Assembly: GCF_024585165.1 (NCBI RefSeq) | Contig: NZ_CP029008.1 | Coordinates: 2,232,001-2,296,000, forward strand | From: Bradyrhizobium sp. WBOS07 | GTDB lineage: Bacteria; Pseudomonadota; Alphaproteobacteria; Rhizobiales; Xanthobacteraceae | Length of the DNA stretch: 64,000 nt | Direction of reading: 5' to 3' | Shown: in pieces, positions 18,366 through 27,385 of the stretch | How positions within the stretch are numbered: position 1 is the stretch's first letter | How the letters are laid out: the number at the start of each line of letters is the position of its first letter | Notes under the pieces: generated by a model | Seen by the model: only the letters and a program-made list of their open reading frames with translations | Databases searched by the model: none | What the model was told of the DNA's origin: nothing | Translations under genes and position numbers: made by a program

Positions 18366-19031
18366 CTACAGCTCGATCTCGGCGATCACGGGCAGATGGT
18401 CCGAGAAGGCTCGCGCCGCTTCGTCGGTCCACACTTTCGCGATCCGGCTGTCGGACGTGGCATAGATCCGGTCAAGCCGCATCAGGGGGAGACGCGACGG
18501 GAAAGTTCGCAGCCGCGTCCGGTTCGGGCAGACCTGCGCGAGCACGCGCCGCACCGACCTGACCCAGAACCAATCGTTGAAGTCGCCGAGGACGACGGTC
18601 CTCGCCGGCCGGACCAGGCTTACCAGGGCCTGCGCCTGCGCATAGCGCTCGTGAATGCTCAAGCCGAGATGTGTGGCAACCACGCGCACGTCCCCGGACG
18701 GAGTCAGCAGGCTTGTCGCAATGGCTCGGCGCGGCTCGCGCTCCCGATACGACACGTCGACGATCTCCGGCATGCCTGAGAACGGAAAGCGGCTCAGGAG
18801 CATCTGACCGTATTCGCCATCCGCAGTGACGATCGACTTGGCATGAACGCGGTGATCGCCGACGACACTCGCAAGTTTCGCGAACGGATCGTCCGACCTC
18901 GACCGCGAATCCACCTCTTGAAGCGCGACGACGTCAGGGGCCCATTTGCGAAGGATGGAGCAGACACCCTCCAGATCGAACTTCGGATTGAGGTTGAACG
19001 TGCCATGCACGTTCCATGTCATGAAGCGCAT
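18366..19031 (-). CDS. Endonuclease/exonuclease/phosphatase (EEP) family protein
   Basis: This 221-residue protein has the full set of EEP-fold catalytic motifs: MTWNVHG at the N-terminus, ALQEVDSRS (metal-binding Glu), THLGLS, GDFNDW, DRIYA and SDHLPV near the C-terminus. The family includes DNases, sphingomyelinases and phosphoinositide phosphatases. It has no signal peptide. Its ATG shares one base with the stop of the upstream PLD-VTT gene, so the two are translationally coupled and likely act in one process, possibly phospholipid or nucleic-acid hydrolysis. Confidence 0.9.
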   Translation of the reverse strand: MRFMTWNVHGTFNLNPKFDLEGVCSILRKWAPDVVALQEVDSRSRSDDPFAKLASVVGDHRVHAKSIVTADGEYGQMLLSRFPFSGMPEIVDVSYREREPRRAIATSLLTPSGDVRVVATHLGLSIHERYAQAQALVSLVRPARTVVLGDFNDWFWVRSVRRVLAQVCPNRTRLRTFPSRLPLMRLDRIYATSDSRIAKVWTDEAARAFSDHLPVIAEIEL

Positions 19032-21148
19032 CAGCGTCTCCCGGCGAGCCAGGTCGCCAGGAATTGCGCCCCGGCGCAGAGGCCGAGCCAGCCCAGGAAC
19101 GCCAGCACGAGCAGCAACATGCTGCTCCAGGATGCAGTGCGGGCGACGTCCGCGATCTGAGCCCCCAGAACCGCCATGGCAAGGATGCCGGGCGTCATGC
19201 CCAGCACGGTTCCGACCAGGAAGTCACGCAGAGGCAGCGTGCTCGCGCCGGCCACGACATTCACGATCGAGAACGGTGCGATGGGAATCATCCGGATGAC
19301 GACGACAGCCAGGACGCCCTTGCCGACGACGCGATCCTGGATCCGCGCCGCACGCCGTCCGAGCAATTGCTGGAGCCGCTGTCGTCCGAGCGCCCGCCCG
19401 ATCACGAAAAGGATGAAGGCACTGAGCAGGACGCCAGCGGTCGCCGTGACGAAACCAAGCCAGGGCCCGAGCGCGGCCGCCGTCGCCGCAATGAGCACCA
19501 GCACCGGAAACACCACCAGCCCGCCGAGGACAAAAGCCACGATCGCGAGCGGCGGTCCCCAGCCGGAGTGCGGATACCTGGACAGCAAGGTCGAGAGGCG
19601 CCCCGTGTCGGTGAAATCGCTCAAGGAGGTATATGACCAGGCCGTCGCCAGGCCCAGGAGCGCCACCGCGATCGCGACGATCCCGATGATGGTCTTGGTG
19701 CGCCACATGCGCGAAGCCGCACGCTCGAAGTGCAAGGGATGCTCGGGATCCGCGACCGGCTGAACCAGGGTCGCGAGCGTGCTGGTGATGACCGAGGGCT
19801 CCACGGCCCGCAGCGTCTTGGCCCCGCCGGCTTTCGACACCTCGTCCAAGAGAGCAAGGAGATGATCGTCGTTCTGCGTAACGCGTCGTTCATCCAGGCC
19901 GCAGAAATGGGCGATCAGGCGCCGGCGGACCGACGCGATGAAGGAGCGATGCTCGTCGGATACGGCCTCGAAGATCAGGTCGCATTCGCTGTCGGCTCCC
20001 ATCGACCGGTTGTTGAGATTGGCTGAACCGATCCGCAGGATCTGATCGTCGACGATCATGAGCTTGCTGTGCACCATCACGGCAGCTTCCTGATCCCCGT
20101 CGCACGTGACGGGGTAGACGAAGCGGATGCGGTCGGCCACGCCCGCTTCGCTGAAGCAATCGATGAAGGCCCCGCGGCCGTTTTGCATGGCCTGGGACTC
20201 CAGCCACGAGGAATGCAGTTTGGGAGCGACGACCAGAACGCGAAGCGACGGCACGCGCTTCATCTGCTCCGCCAGCACGTGTGCGATCCCAGTGGCGCTG
20301 GTGAACTGGTTCTCGATGTAGATGAAGCTGGTCGCCGACCGGATCGCCGCAATCAGCGAGCGTTCGACTTCCCGGATGGTCGAGCCCGTAGGGCAGACCA
20401 CTTCGGTCCTGGCAATGCCCACCTGCATCTGCTCGGCCTCGACCGGCACATGCGAGGGCCAGCGCACGCTCTTCGGTGCGCGCCGATCAGGCGTCTGCTG
20501 GCCCGCGGCACGCCAGCGCTGCTCCACGAGTTCGAACAGCGAGGAGGCGGCGTCACCGTCGACCAGGCATTGCACGTCGTGGAACGGCTTGTATGGCTTG
20601 CCCTGGGGGTCGCAGCGCAACGGCTGGTCGGCGCAATGCTCGCTAGTGTCCCAGCGCCTGATCGTCAGGTCGAGCCCGCCGACAAACGCCAGTGATCCGT
20701 CGACGCAGACGATCTTCTGGTGCTGGGCCGAACCGAACGGAAGCGTGGAATCCAGCACGAACTGGACGCGTCCGTCGGTGTCGGCGGTGAACTTCGCCGC
20801 CGAATTCCATTCTCTTTCCGAGGCGTAGAACGAGACGAAATCCCAGACCAGAATGTTGACCCGCAGCCCCGGCCGGCGCTGCACGAGCGCGCGCACGAAA
20901 GGGCCGAGCTGTTCGGGCAAGCCGTCATCGGCCCGCCCGGAAGCTCCGACCAGCCTAGTCTCGCTATGGATATCCCACCCGACGATGTAGACGAGATCTT
21001 GAGCCTCGAGCAGCGCCACGCGCAACGCCGCGAAGTAAGCGGCCGCATCGTTCAGGACTGCTACGCGCCGTGCCTTGCACCGTCGCCAGACGGTGTCGCC
21101 GGGTATCAGGGTCGATGAGCTCTGAAGCAGGTGGACCTCGCAAATCAC
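19031..21148 (-). CDS. Phospholipase D-like protein fused to a VTT/DedA-like membrane domain
   Basis: This 705-residue protein combines two domains. The N-terminal half has two HKD motifs, HQKIVCVDG near residue 142 and HSKLMIVDD near 359, each followed by the usual Gly/Ser and Asn-rich signature (IGSANLNNRS), so it should be an active phospholipase D or cardiolipin-synthase-type phosphatidyltransferase. From about residue 485 there are several hydrophobic segments with the VTT/SNARE-associated pattern (FVIGRALGRQRL, IPIAPFSIVNVVAG). It starts at a GTG (21148) without a strong Shine-Dalgarno sequence, so the start is uncertain. It ends overlapping the EEP gene. Confidence 0.88.
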   Translation of the reverse strand: MICEVHLLQSSSTLIPGDTVWRRCKARRVAVLNDAAAYFAALRVALLEAQDLVYIVGWDIHSETRLVGASGRADDGLPEQLGPFVRALVQRRPGLRVNILVWDFVSFYASEREWNSAAKFTADTDGRVQFVLDSTLPFGSAQHQKIVCVDGSLAFVGGLDLTIRRWDTSEHCADQPLRCDPQGKPYKPFHDVQCLVDGDAASSLFELVEQRWRAAGQQTPDRRAPKSVRWPSHVPVEAEQMQVGIARTEVVCPTGSTIREVERSLIAAIRSATSFIYIENQFTSATGIAHVLAEQMKRVPSLRVLVVAPKLHSSWLESQAMQNGRGAFIDCFSEAGVADRIRFVYPVTCDGDQEAAVMVHSKLMIVDDQILRIGSANLNNRSMGADSECDLIFEAVSDEHRSFIASVRRRLIAHFCGLDERRVTQNDDHLLALLDEVSKAGGAKTLRAVEPSVITSTLATLVQPVADPEHPLHFERAASRMWRTKTIIGIVAIAVALLGLATAWSYTSLSDFTDTGRLSTLLSRYPHSGWGPPLAIVAFVLGGLVVFPVLVLIAATAAALGPWLGFVTATAGVLLSAFILFVIGRALGRQRLQQLLGRRAARIQDRVVGKGVLAVVVIRMIPIAPFSIVNVVAGASTLPLRDFLVGTVLGMTPGILAMAVLGAQIADVARTASWSSMLLLVLAFLGWLGLCAGAQFLATWLAGRR

Positions 21149-21258
21149 GTTCGCGTCTAAACGCGCTGAATGCTCAAGGGGTTCCAGCCTCAGGGACGCG
21201 GTTCCGGCTGCGAAGGCCGGGGGGATGGCGATGATCCCCGCGCCATCGCGCCTTGCCG

Positions 21259-21555
21259 CTATTTGGTTCGGACAGTCTTTGCTCCAGCGCCCTTCAAGAC
21301 AGCCGCGATCTTGTCAGGCGTATCGCCGTGAAAATCCACGGAGACCTCGATCGGCCCCTCCAGCTTCTGGTGTCCCTCCGGGGCGGGCTCCGCCTTGGCG
21401 TCGCTGCCTGCCGGACGGGTCCCTACCGTGTTGGCGGCGCCGGCGGGCTGAACGAAGACGTCGCTGCGCGGCACGCCGCATTCCTGCACGACATGCTCAA
21501 CCGCAAGCTCGGCGCCGCGGCGCGTGTCGAATTCGCCAATGATGGTACTTTCCAA
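21259..21555 (-). CDS. Small protein of unknown function, TTG start
   Basis: This 98-residue soluble protein is read from a TTG at 21555, preceded by GGAGAGCGCTC. The N-terminal half (STIIGEFDTRRGAELAVEHV) looks like a small alpha/beta fold of the type found in general-stress and flavin-repeat-like proteins. The C-terminal part (EVSVDFHGDTPDKIAAVLKG) continues the same pattern after an Ala/Pro-rich linker. No named family is certain. Confidence 0.65.
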   Translation of the reverse strand: MESTIIGEFDTRRGAELAVEHVVQECGVPRSDVFVQPAGAANTVGTRPAGSDAKAEPAPEGHQKLEGPIEVSVDFHGDTPDKIAAVLKGAGAKTVRTK

Positions 21556-21799
21556 GAGCGCTCTCCGTGACCGGTCGAGAGTGCGAACAACCGGCCAGCA
21601 AGGACGAGGTTCCTGAAGGTCAAAACCGGACGATGCCGAACAGAAAGAGCAGCGCGACGGCGATCGAGCCGGAGATCAGGCCCTCCCCTGCGCCACATCG
21701 CAATCGCAATGTCGTGAGGCCACGACATCATTGAGACAGGTCAATACGGGCTGGCCCAGGCTCTGGGAACCTCGCGTCGGCAAGCAGATGGAGACGGCC

Positions 21800-22408
21800 A
21801 TGTCACAGCAGAGCAGCGCGCACTATTATCTCAATTGGGCCAAGGAGCGGATCGACGAGATGGACGCCGCATTGGCCTCGTTCGAAGTCAAGGCCGGCCA
21901 GGCCAAAGCCGAGTCCAAGGTGAAGACCGATCAGCTGCTGTCTGATCTGACGAAGCGCCGCGACGAATTTCAGGCGATGCTCAAGACCCAGGCCGCAGCA
22001 GGCGAAGCCGCCTGGACAGACGCCAAGGCCGAGCTGGAAAAGCAATGGGCGGGATTCGAAGCCCAGGTGAAGACCTACTTCGAAGGCGCCGGCAAGCAGT
22101 TCGAGCAGCAACAGGCCACCTTCAAGGACGTTGCGGCGGCACAGGCCAAGGCCTGGCGCGAAGCCGCCGACAAATTCCGCGAGGCCGCGGGCAAAGTCGC
22201 CGCAGCCCGCACCGTCGATGTCGATGCCGCGCTCAAGCAGATGAAATCGGATGCATCCGAAGCAGAAGCCCGTCTACAGAAGCTGAAGCAGGCCGGCAGC
22301 GAATCCTGGTCGGTCCTGAGTGCGGCGCTGGCTGAATCCCGCAAGGCGTTCGATCAGGCAAACCAGGCGGCATGGGAGGCGCTGAAGGGCGGCAATGTGA
22401 AGAGCTGA
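21800..22408 (+). CDS. Coiled-coil, Ala-rich soluble protein of unknown function
   Basis: This 202-residue protein is almost wholly helical, rich in Ala, Lys, Glu and Gln, with Trp at spaced positions, and has no signal peptide or membrane segment. The start at 21800 has GGAG six bases upstream; an ATG four codons earlier is also in frame. Long amphipathic helices of this type occur in phasins and nucleoid- or surface-associated proteins. It could be a phasin-like granule protein, but no phasin motif is visible. Confidence 0.65.
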   Translation: MSQQSSAHYYLNWAKERIDEMDAALASFEVKAGQAKAESKVKTDQLLSDLTKRRDEFQAMLKTQAAAGEAAWTDAKAELEKQWAGFEAQVKTYFEGAGKQFEQQQATFKDVAAAQAKAWREAADKFREAAGKVAAARTVDVDAALKQMKSDASEAEARLQKLKQAGSESWSVLSAALAESRKAFDQANQAAWEALKGGNVKS

Positions 22409-22436
22409 GAGCGGATGAGGCGGACCTTTTCGCTAT

Positions 22437-22456
22437 GCTTCGGCTCCGGCCGAAGC
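22437..22456. terminator. Hairpin between convergent genes
   Basis: An 8-bp perfect stem (GCTTCGGC and GCCGAAGC) with a four-base loop lies in the 66-bp gap between the convergent coiled-coil and DUF2786 genes. No clear T-run follows on either strand. Confidence 0.5.
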
Positions 22457-22474
22457 GCCCCTGACCCGATGCGC

Positions 22475-23218
22475 TCAGCTTCCTTTGGCCGAGGTCCCTG
22501 ATTGCGACCCGCCCAGGCCTGGATTGATGGCCAGCGACGCTCCCGCAGCGCCGCCGGCTTCATAGGCCGTCATCGACACCATCCGCCCGCTGCTGCGCTG
22601 GTTCCGAAGATTGAGGCCGAGCTTGTCGAATTCTGTGTCGACCACGGAGGTCTTGAGGATCACCAGGCCGCGGCCGGTGCTTGCGTTGGCCTGATCGCGA
22701 TCGTCCTTGATCGCCACCAGCCTTTGCGCGATGGACGCCACCATCCCAAGCGCGAAGGAGGCATTGGCCAGATGCCGCTCCTGGTGCCGGAACCTGCCGT
22801 ACTCGATCGAGGTCTTGAAGCGGCCGAGCTCGGCGCGCACGGCGCCGTCGATCAATTCAGCGAGGTAATGCGCGACCTCGACATCCGCGCCGAGACCAAA
22901 GAACACATAGACGTTCTCGCCGTCGGCGTTCTTCTCGCGCCAGACCCGGCAATCGCAGAAATGAGCGATCGCGCCGATGCAGTCGTCCAGGGGAATCCGC
23001 TTCTTGCGATTGGTCTCGAAGACCCTCCGTTCGCACGGCGAGGCGCGCAGCTCGACGTCGGAGAGCGACAGATCATGCCGATCCAGCAGCTCGGCAACCT
23101 TGGCGGCGGCGGACAGCGCCTCGTCCTCGGTGCAGCCATTGGCGATCGTCTTGGCGCGCAACGCCTGAATGCGGAGCTTCAGTTTGTCGAGCGCGGCCGG
23201 ATTGGAGGTTTGATTCAC
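22475..23218 (-). CDS. DUF2786 domain-containing protein
   Basis: This 247-residue protein starts with GTG at 23218, AGGTAGG upstream. Its N-terminal region (LRIQALRAKTIANGCTEDEA, then AAKVAELLDRHDLSLSDVEL) matches the DUF2786 family, whose first helices recur in phage- and regulation-associated proteins. The later part includes CDCRVWREK and a Gly/Ser-rich C-terminal tail. The frame is open for 186 codons further upstream, through the tRNA gene, which cannot be coding; this supports the internal GTG. Function is unknown. Confidence 0.75.
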   Translation of the reverse strand: MNQTSNPAALDKLKLRIQALRAKTIANGCTEDEALSAAAKVAELLDRHDLSLSDVELRASPCERRVFETNRKKRIPLDDCIGAIAHFCDCRVWREKNADGENVYVFFGLGADVEVAHYLAELIDGAVRAELGRFKTSIEYGRFRHQERHLANASFALGMVASIAQRLVAIKDDRDQANASTGRGLVILKTSVVDTEFDKLGLNLRNQRSSGRMVSMTAYEAGGAAGASLAINPGLGGSQSGTSAKGS

Positions 23219-23269
23219 CGATGACCTACCTGGGGAAAGCCGGACCGATAGACCCCTGACGGCTCGGCT

Positions 23270-23359
23270 TGGCGGAAGGGGTGGGATTCGAACCCACGGT
23301 ACCCTTGCGGGCACGCCGGTTTTCAAGACCGGTGCCTTAAACCACTCGGCCACCCTTCC
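23270..23359 (-). tRNA. tRNA-Ser (anticodon TGA)
   Basis: The minus-strand sequence folds as a type II tRNA with a long variable arm. The acceptor stem is GGAAGGG (23359-23353) with CCCTTCC (23280-23274), the discriminator is G, and the 3' CCA is encoded (23272-23270). The anticodon loop CTTGAAA gives anticodon TGA, decoding UCA. The T arm GGTTCGAATCC is standard. Length including CCA is 90 bases. Confidence 0.96.
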
Positions 23360-23627
23360 AAGCCCGGAATGGTGTCGCTTAACGCAGTCGACCGCGTAAG
23401 GCAACGCGAAGTTGGGCTGCTGTGATGGAGTTTGAGTCGCTGTGAGGGCGTCGTTGCAGCGGGGCTTGGTGGGGGCCTCCGGCTGCGGCTGCCGTTGAGA
23501 CGCCGCGGCGGGCTTGCTTGCATATCGCTCGCGGCCGGCTGCGGAGCGCACTCTTCCGTTGAGCAGGATCAAGGAATTTCCGCCGCCCGCCCCTAGCGTT
23601 GGGTGACGCCATGGACGGAGGATCAAG

Positions 23628-24044
23628 ATGAGACTGAAGCGATTCCTGTTAGCCGTTGCGCTCCTGGTTGGAATTGCGGCGCCGGCGCTGGCGCAGCCGT
23701 TTCCGCGGCCGGTGCTGCAATTCAACGGGCAACTCATTTTTGGGCCGACGCTGATCGTCGGGTTGAAGGTGGTCAACTGGAGCGATTACTCGCCCGCCCT
23801 GTTTGCAGATTCGCCCAAGCTGCCGCCGTGCGGGCTCAATACCTCGGCGTCGCGGACCTGGGTCGATATCTACAACGCCAGAAAGCAAAAGCTCTATGGA
23901 TTCTGCGATCTCGGCGATCCCTCCAATCTCTCGCAGCTCTGGTTCTCGGTTCCCATCAGCCATCGGCCGAGGTCGGTTTTCATCACCCTCATCGACCGGT
24001 TGCAGCGCCGAATAGTCGTGTCGAACAAGGTCGCGATTCCGTGA
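23628..24044 (+). CDS. Secreted protein of unknown function
   Basis: This 138-residue protein starts MRLKRFLLAVALL, a clear Sec signal peptide cleaved near APALAQ, behind GGAGGATCAAG. The mature part is about 115 residues with two Cys and several aromatic residues (FGPTLIVGLKVVNWSDYSPA), suggesting a small beta-rich periplasmic domain. It is not recognisable as a named family. Confidence 0.75.
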   Translation: MRLKRFLLAVALLVGIAAPALAQPFPRPVLQFNGQLIFGPTLIVGLKVVNWSDYSPALFADSPKLPPCGLNTSASRTWVDIYNARKQKLYGFCDLGDPSNLSQLWFSVPISHRPRSVFITLIDRLQRRIVVSNKVAIP

Positions 24045-24060
24045 GCCGGCGAAAGAAAAC

Positions 24061-24083
24061 GCGGCGCCCCATGGGAGCGCCGC
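24061..24083 (-). terminator. Hairpin followed by T-rich tract (duplicate of the 24663 terminator)
   Basis: A 7-bp GC-rich stem (GCGGCGC and GCGCCGC) with an added CCC/GGG inner part is followed on the minus strand by GTTTTCTTT. It resembles the terminator at 24653-24689 and lies the same distance beyond a nearly identical coding tail, so it appears to be part of the same duplication. Confidence 0.65.
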
Positions 24084-24111
24084 GCCAAATCCGTTCGTGA
24101 CGATGTCCGGC

Positions 24112-24180
24112 TCAATACCCGCAGGACGCGCAGGTCATCTGCACCGGGGCATAATGGGAATAGCCGGGCGAGACCATCTC
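24112..24180 (-). pseudogene. Truncated duplicate of the C-terminus of the 24712 secreted-protein gene
   Basis: On the minus strand this stretch encodes MVSPGYSHYAPVQMTCASCG followed by Tyr and stop. It is nearly identical to the last 23 codons of the secreted-protein gene at 24712-25086. Upstream of the matching part the frame continues only to a TGA within the neighbouring gene and has no credible start, so only the 3' end of a second copy survives. The surrounding hairpin is duplicated too. It may also be a very short decayed paralogue with a different N-terminus. Confidence 0.7.
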
Positions 24181-24251
24181 GCTGTGGCGGTGATCGTAAC
24201 GCAGCGGCGCCGGAGGCCCGACCTGCCTCCCTATCGACCCACGGCCCTGCC

Positions 24252-24596
24252 CTAGCTCGACGGGCAGTCAACCAGGACGGCGCTCCGAATGTATTTCGTC
24301 CTCTGGCGGTCAGTGACGCGGCGGCCGAACTCAGGGCTGTAATTGAGGTCGTAGCGGCACCCTGCCTGCATTGCCTTGTAGATCGCGCCTCGCTCGATCA
24401 CATAGCTTCCCTCTGGAAGCGTCTTGAGCCGGACCTCCGTGATGGTCTGCCGCTGGCCGTGATCCGGACCGAGATAGGTGACCCGGTCGGTCGAGCCGAC
24501 CGACCAGACGATCGCAACCACGCAGATCAGGGAAACAGCGAGAGCGGCGACCGAGCCGAATTGCGGTCGCTGAAGGGGGGCAAGAAGCAGGCTCAT
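24252..24596 (-). CDS. Small membrane-anchored protein of unknown function
   Basis: This 114-residue protein starts MSLLLAPLQRPQFGS, with one hydrophobic helix near residues 17-33 (ALAVSLICVVAIVW), and a polar C-terminal part containing two Cys residues (AGCRYDLNYSPEFG and VDCPSS). It may be membrane-anchored with a periplasmic domain. It lies between the full-length and truncated copies of the neighbouring duplicated gene. No family is recognised. Confidence 0.65.
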   Translation of the reverse strand: MSLLLAPLQRPQFGSVAALAVSLICVVAIVWSVGSTDRVTYLGPDHGQRQTITEVRLKTLPEGSYVIERGAIYKAMQAGCRYDLNYSPEFGRRVTDRQRTKYIRSAVLVDCPSS

Positions 24597-24652
24597 GCCG
24601 TTTTGTGTCGTGTCCGGCCCGGCGGTTCAAACAACCCTCGCCTGTCCTTCGA

Positions 24653-24689
24653 CCAAAAGAAAGCGGCGCCCTCGCAGAGAGCGCCGCTC
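24653..24689 (-). terminator. Rho-independent terminator
   Basis: An 8-bp stem (AGCGGCGC at 24663-24670, partner 24682-24689) with an eleven-base loop is followed on the minus strand by TTCTTTT. It lies 23 bp after the stop of the secreted-protein gene at 24712. Confidence 0.8.
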
Positions 24690-24711
24690 CAATCTCCCAA
24701 CCTGGTCCGGC

Positions 24712-25086
24712 TCAGTAGCCGCAGGACGCGCAGTTCATCTGCACCGGGGCATAATAGGAATAGCCGGGCGAGACCATCTCGACGCGCTGGCGCGTCGCGT
24801 ATTGCGGCGGAATGCGCTGGTACTGCACGCTGGGCGGCGCGACCATCACGGTCTGCGGCACCATCACGGTGCGGTATTGCGCCGGCGTGCGGTGCGCGAC
24901 GACGGCGCCGGGCGACACCATCACGGTCTCGTCGACGGCGCGGTATTGCGGGGGCACATATTGCTGCTGATAGCAGGTCGTGCAGGGCGGCGGCGTATAG
25001 CAATTGTAGCAGCCGGCCGAAGCTGCGCCCGTCATGGACATCGCGGCGACGGCGGTCGAGAAAACAACAGCAAGAGTACGCGACAT
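24712..25086 (-). CDS. Secreted Tyr/Cys/Pro-rich repeat protein
   Basis: This 124-residue exported protein has a signal peptide (MSRTLAVVFSTAVAA, cleaved near ASAG). The mature protein begins with a Cys-rich patch (CYNCYTPPPCTTCY), then contains three imperfect repeats of the pattern P-x-QYR-x-V-x-x-x-VMV-x-P, ending with QMNCASCGY. Paired Cys and many Tyr/Gln suggest a structural or metal-binding surface protein. Proteins of this composition are frequent in Bradyrhizobium, but their role is not known. Its C-terminus is duplicated at 24112-24180. Confidence 0.75.
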   Translation of the reverse strand: MSRTLAVVFSTAVAAMSMTGAASAGCYNCYTPPPCTTCYQQQYVPPQYRAVDETVMVSPGAVVAHRTPAQYRTVMVPQTVMVAPPSVQYQRIPPQYATRQRVEMVSPGYSYYAPVQMNCASCGY

Positions 25087-25183
25087 GTAGTGCCCCAGTT
25101 GCCCGAAATGGATTTGCGAAGTTGGCGCATTATACGCCGCAAAATTCAGGGCTGCTGAAGTTCATCAGGGCATCCTTAATGCG

Positions 25184-25207
25184 AACGGCCGGCTTGCGCC
25201 GGCCGTT
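25184..25207 (-). terminator. Hairpin downstream of ilvD
   Basis: A perfect 10-bp stem (AACGGCCGGC and GCCGGCCGTT) with a four-base loop lies 45 bp after the ilvD stop. No T-run follows, so it is a likely but not certain terminator. Confidence 0.6.
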
Positions 25208-25251
25208 GAGAACTTGTTGACCATGTGCGCGCCGTGCGCGCGACGCGACGC

Positions 25252-27102
25252 TTACTTCGAGCGACGCTTCACCTCGCGCACGGCGCCGCGCGCGGCGCTG
25301 GTGGTGAGCGCAGCGTAGGCCTGCAGCGCGGTCGAGACGTTGCGCTTGCGGCCCACTGCCTGCCAGGCCAGATCGCCCTTCGCCTCTTCCGCGGCGCGGC
25401 GCTTGGCAAGCTCCTCGTCGGAGACCTCCAGCGTGATGCTGCGGTTCGGGATGTCGATGGCGATGATGTCACCGGTGCGGACCAGGCCGATATTGCCGCC
25501 TTCGGCGGCTTCCGGCGACAGATGGCCGATCGACAGGCCCGAAGAGCCGCCGGAGAAGCGGCCGTCGGTGACGAGCGCGCAGGCTTTGCCGAGGCCCATC
25601 GATTTCAGATAGCTGGTCGGATACAGCATCTCCTGCATGCCGGGGCCGCCGCGCGGGCCCTCGTAGATGATGACCACGACCTCGCCGGCGACGACCTTGC
25701 CGCCGAGGATGCCCTCCACTGCCGCGTCCTGGCTCTCGAACACGCGCGCGGGGCCGGAGAACTTCAGGATCGACGCATCGACGCCCGCGGTCTTCACAAT
25801 GCAGCCGTCCTGCGCAAGGTTGCCGTAGAGCACGGCGAGACCGCCGTCCTTGCTGAAGGCGTGCTCGAGATTGCGCACGACGCCCTTCTCGCGATCGGCG
25901 TCGAGCTCGTCGTAGCGGCGCTCCTGGCTGAAGGCGACTTGCGTCGGGATGCCGCCGGGCGAGGCGCGATAGAAGGTGCGCACCGTCTCGCTCTTGGTGC
26001 GCTTGATGTCCCAGCGCTCCAGCGCCTCGTTCATGGTCGGCGCGTGCACGGTCGACACCGAGGTGTCGAGCAGGCCGGCACGATCGAGCTCGCCCAGGAT
26101 GCCCATGATGCCGCCGGCACGATGGACGTCCTCGACATGGACGTCGGCAACCGACGGCGCGACCTTGCACAGCACGGGCACGCGGCGCGACAGCCGGTCG
26201 ATGTCCTTCATGGTGAAGGCGACCTGCCCCTCATGCGCGGCGGCCAAGAGATGCAGCACGGTGTTGGTGGAGCCACCCATCGCGATGTCGAGCGTCATCG
26301 CGTTCTCGAACGCCTTGAAGTTCGCGATGTTGCGCGGCAGCACCGATGCATCGTCCTGCTCGTAATAGCGGCGGACGAGATCCACGATGGTGTGGCCGGC
26401 CTCGACGAACAGGCGCTTGCGGTCGGCATGGGTCGCGACGACAGAGCCGTTGCCGGGCAGCGCAAGGCCGAGCGCCTCGGTCAGGCAGTTCATCGAGTTG
26501 GCGGTGAACATGCCTGAGCAGGAGCCGCAGGTCGGGCACGCCGAGCGCTCGATCACCTTGACGTCCTCGTCGCTGACCTTGGAGTCGGCGGCGGCCACCA
26601 TGGCGTCGATGAGGTCGACGGCCTTGGTCTTGCCGGCCAGCTTGACCTTGCCGGCCTCCATCGGGCCGCCCGAGACGAACACGGCGGGGATGTTGAGCCG
26701 TAGCGCCGCCATCAGCATGCCGGGGGTGATCTTGTCGCAATTGGAGATGCAGACGAGGCCGTCGGCGCAATGCGCGTTGGCCATGTATTCGACGCTGTCG
26801 GCGATCAGCTCGCGCGACGGCAGGCTGTAGAGCATGCCGTCATGACCCATGGCGATGCCGTCGTCGACCGCGATGGTGTTGAACTCCTTGGCGACGCCGC
26901 CGGCCTGCTCGATCTCGCGGGCGACGAGCTGGCCGAGGTCCTTCAGATGCACGTGGCCGGGCACGAACTGGGTGAAGGAGTTGACGACCGCGATGATCGG
27001 CTTGCCGAAATCGCCGTCCTTCATGCCCGTCGCGCGCCAGAGGCCGCGGGCGCCCGCCATGTTGCGGCCGTGGGTGGTGGTGCGGGAGCGATAGGCTGGC
27101 AT
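25252..27102 (-). CDS. ilvD: Dihydroxy-acid dehydratase
   Basis: This 616-residue enzyme catalyses the third step of branched-chain amino-acid synthesis, dehydrating 2,3-dihydroxy-isovalerate and 2,3-dihydroxy-3-methylvalerate. Family motifs include [15 protein letters not shown] and [19 protein letters not shown], which contribute cysteines to the Fe-S cluster, and [19 protein letters not shown] near the C-terminus. The start at 27102 ([20 protein letters not shown]) gives the same length as E. coli IlvD; the 37 additional upstream codons are not family-like. It is a single-gene unit on the minus strand with a hairpin after it. Confidence 0.97.
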   Translation of the reverse strand: MPAYRSRTTTHGRNMAGARGLWRATGMKDGDFGKPIIAVVNSFTQFVPGHVHLKDLGQLVAREIEQAGGVAKEFNTIAVDDGIAMGHDGMLYSLPSRELIADSVEYMANAHCADGLVCISNCDKITPGMLMAALRLNIPAVFVSGGPMEAGKVKLAGKTKAVDLIDAMVAAADSKVSDEDVKVIERSACPTCGSCSGMFTANSMNCLTEALGLALPGNGSVVATHADRKRLFVEAGHTIVDLVRRYYEQDDASVLPRNIANFKAFENAMTLDIAMGGSTNTVLHLLAAAHEGQVAFTMKDIDRLSRRVPVLCKVAPSVADVHVEDVHRAGGIMGILGELDRAGLLDTSVSTVHAPTMNEALERWDIKRTKSETVRTFYRASPGGIPTQVAFSQERRYDELDADREKGVVRNLEHAFSKDGGLAVLYGNLAQDGCIVKTAGVDASILKFSGPARVFESQDAAVEGILGGKVVAGEVVVIIYEGPRGGPGMQEMLYPTSYLKSMGLGKACALVTDGRFSGGSSGLSIGHLSPEAAEGGNIGLVRTGDIIAIDIPNRSITLEVSDEELAKRRAAEEAKGDLAWQAVGRKRNVSTALQAYAALTTSAARGAVREVKRRSK

Positions 27103-27260
27103 GGCGGTTTCCGTCCTTGGTTTGACCGGCCGGGCGGGAAAATCTGGCGTCGCCTCAGGCCTTTGTGGCCGGATAGCGCACGGGCTGGGCCGGCGCAACG
27201 GGAACTTGGGCATGACAGGGCTCCCCTGCTCCCGGCGGGGGGGCTTCGTCGTTAAGTCCC

Positions 27261-27366
27261 GTCATTCCGGGGCGATGCGCAGCATCGAGCCCGGAATCCA
27301 TCGGGCGGCAGCACCCGTGGGTCAATGGATTCCGGGTTCGCGCCTTGCGGCGCGCCCCGGAATGAC
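27261..27366. repeat. Nested inverted-repeat element, family A
   Basis: The element is bounded by a perfect 14-bp inverted repeat (GTCATTCCGGGGCG at 27261-27274 and its complement at 27353-27366) that encloses a second perfect 12-bp inverted repeat (CCCGGAATCCAT at 27290-27301, partner 27325-27336). It lies between ilvD and the ABC-permease gene. Similar sequences are frequent between genes in Bradyrhizobium and Rhodopseudomonas, and are best seen as a REPIN-like repeat. Confidence 0.85.
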
Positions 27367-27385
27367 GGCGGGGGCGTCGGAGCCC

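Noticed and set aside
21625..21700. A short hydrophobic - strand peptide (GLISGSIAVALLFLFG) with a possible TTG start
   Set aside because: It would be only about 24 residues, without a Shine-Dalgarno sequence or a convincing start; it could be chance.
23219..23776. Upstream extension of the DUF2786 frame by 186 codons
   Set aside because: It passes through a tRNA-Ser gene and has no domain similarity.
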